Assembly (NCBI RefSeq): GCF_003691585.1
Contig: NZ_CP033169.1
Location: 868,001-932,000, forward strand
Direction of reading: 5' to 3'
Source: Biomaibacter acetigenes
GTDB taxonomy: Bacteria > Bacillota > Thermosediminibacteria > Thermosediminibacterales > Tepidanaerobacteraceae
Length of the DNA stretch: 64,000 bases
Shown: positions 62,985 to 64,000 of the stretch, in pieces
How positions within the stretch are numbered: position 1 is the first letter of the stretch
Layout of the letters: each line of letters begins with the position of its first letter
Program-made: the position numbers and the translations under genes
The notes under the pieces: model-generated
Database searches by the model: none
Told to the model about the DNA's origin: nothing
The model's input: the letters and a program-made list of their open reading frames with translations, nothing else

Positions 62985-64000
62985 TTGCAAAGAGAAATTA
63001 AAAACAGTGTGGGTATTTGGGCTTTTGGTGCTAATGCTACCAGGTTTGTTCCAGGAGGCTATCACGTCGATGCCAGAGATGAATCCATGGAGGCCAAGAC
63101 CGAAAGAGCGGTAAAAGGATTGGAGGATTATGTAGACGGTTACGAGTACCATTATCCGAATGAAATAAATGAGAAAAATGTTGATTCCATCACAAATATT
63201 TTGAAAAGTGCAGGAAAGGACATTTATTGTATAGCCCTTGGGCACCATGTAAATGAAAGATATGCGTTAGGTTCTTTCATAAACCCAGACCCTACTCTAC
63301 GCCAGGAAGCCATAGATGTGGCAAAAGCGGGCATTGACCTGGCATCATCCCTGGGAGCTAATTTCATCATTTGGCCCGGCGGAGAAGGTTACAATTATCC
63401 GTTCCAGACAAACTATGAAGACATGTGGAACAATTTTATAAATGCCATTGCCACTTTGACAGAACATGCCAATAAAAAGAATGTAACGATTTTTCTGGAG
63501 CACAAGAACAGCGAACCTGCCATGAAGATAGCCATGAGGAACATCGGTATGGCGCTTTTTGTGATAAATAAGGTAAAAGAAAAGGGTATCGATACCACCA
63601 ACCTCAAGGTCAACATGGACTGGCAGCACCTCATCATGAACGGTGAGAATCTGGCCGAGTATGCAAGGTTGCTCTTCATAGAAGGTAAGATGGGCCATCA
63701 CCATGCCAACAGCGGCTGGGGCCTCTTCGATGACGACAACATGGTGGGAGCATTGTGCTTCATGCAGACACTGGAACTTGCCAAAGAACTGCAGCTCATA
63801 GGCTACGGCAAGAATGGTGAGAGAATAGGCTATGACCTGTTCCCATACACCGAAGACCAGGTGGAAGCTGTAAAGCAGAGTGTATTAAACTGGGAGTTCA
63901 TATGGGAACTGGCAAAGAAAATTGATAGTGAAGAGCTTGCAAAAGCCAAGAGTAAGAAAGATGCAGTAAAGGCCTGCAGGGAAGTATTTAAGGCTATGGG
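62985..64000 (+). CDS. Xylose-isomerase-like TIM-barrel sugar isomerase (3' end cut by window)
   Basis: The frame is open from TTG 62985 (GAGGAGGAA upstream) to the window end, 338 visible residues. Xylose-isomerase superfamily features: a His in IALGHHVNER, FIIWPGGEGYNYPF, the metal-ligand strand TIFLEHKNSEPAMK, KVNMDWQHLIMNGENL and GKMGHHHANSGWGLFDDDN, each resembling a metal or substrate loop of sugar isomerases. It is divergent from standard XylA; rhamnose or another aldose could be the substrate. Separated from the AOR operon by a terminator. Confidence 0.8.
   Translation, partial: MQREIKNSVGIWAFGANATRFVPGGYHVDARDESMEAKTERAVKGLEDYVDGYEYHYPNEINEKNVDSITNILKSAGKDIYCIALGHHVNERYALGSFINPDPTLRQEAIDVAKAGIDLASSLGANFIIWPGGEGYNYPFQTNYEDMWNNFINAIATLTEHANKKNVTIFLEHKNSEPAMKIAMRNIGMALFVINKVKEKGIDTTNLKVNMDWQHLIMNGENLAEYARLLFIEGKMGHHHANSGWGLFDDDNMVGALCFMQTLELAKELQLIGYGKNGERIGYDLFPYTEDQVEAVKQSVLNWEFIWELAKKIDSEELAKAKSKKDAVKACREVFKAM

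Overview
The window looks like a chromosome segment of an anaerobic, motile, low-to-mid GC Firmicute of class Clostridia, probably in or near the Thermoanaerobacterales/Thermosediminibacterales. The basis is gene content and order: secA-prfB beside a comF-yvyF-flgM-flgN-flgK-flgL-yviE-fliW-csrA late flagellar operon, a T-box tyrS, a tungsten-type aldehyde oxidoreductase with NADH-dehydrogenase-like subunits, and no respiratory genes. The taxonomic placement is inference.

Layout. 1-3450: secA (cut by the left edge) and prfB with its programmed frameshift. 3570-9514: comF, yvyF and the late flagellar operon ending in fliW-csrA. 9586-18954: an insert between csrA and hag, made of a nucleotidyltransferase/HEPN toxin-antitoxin pair, an AT-rich gap with a gene relic, rmlACBD (dTDP-rhamnose), a CgeB-like glycosyltransferase and a 1096-residue GT2-methyltransferase-GT2-TPR fusion; flagellin glycosylation is the likely role. 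19037-23439: flagellin with a leader that looks CsrA-controlled, then flaG, fliD, fliS and a fliT-like gene. 23448-23946: a promoter, a candidate three-way-junction RNA and a zinc-ribbon gene. 24079-29970: amino-acid ABC importer, Uma2 relic, PHP phosphatase, trmL, homocitrate-synthase-like gene and a heptad-repeat coiled-coil protein. 29993-32155 (minus): a chemoreceptor behind a c-di-GMP-I riboswitch with terminator. 32391-33767: rlmD-type rRNA methyltransferase. 33910-47269: a defence island with HTH regulator, SNF2 helicase, type III-like Mod and Res, DUF4268 nuclease-like protein, DUF6884 fusion, an HTH protein and a COG3044-type ATPase. 47324-49600 (minus): tyrS with T-box, YfcE-type phosphoesterase. 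49893-52081: HAD relic, macro-domain protein, DUF6544 protein, TetR relic. 52159-56541: MacB/FtsX-type exporter with HlyD adaptor. 56650-62868: a Moco/Tuco-type riboswitch and terminator, then ferredoxin, aldehyde:ferredoxin oxidoreductase, MoaD, NuoE-, NuoF- and NuoG-like genes. 62985-end: a xylose-isomerase-like gene cut by the right edge.

How parts connect. FliW, CsrA and the hag leader hairpin form the flagellin homeostasis circuit; the sugar genes between csrA and hag probably decorate the filament; the c-di-GMP riboswitch ties a chemoreceptor to the motility/sessility signal. The pterin-sensing leader sits exactly where a tungsten-pterin enzyme operon needs it.

Quality caution: six genes (secA, yvyF, rmlD, fliT, the SNF2 helicase, the aldehyde oxidoreductase) carry seven single-base frame breaks, six of them in runs of four or more identical bases and one at a TT doublet. 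Each is repaired by one base and gives a normal-length protein, so sequencing error is more likely than gene decay. No rRNA, tRNA, complete insertion sequence or CRISPR array was recognised.
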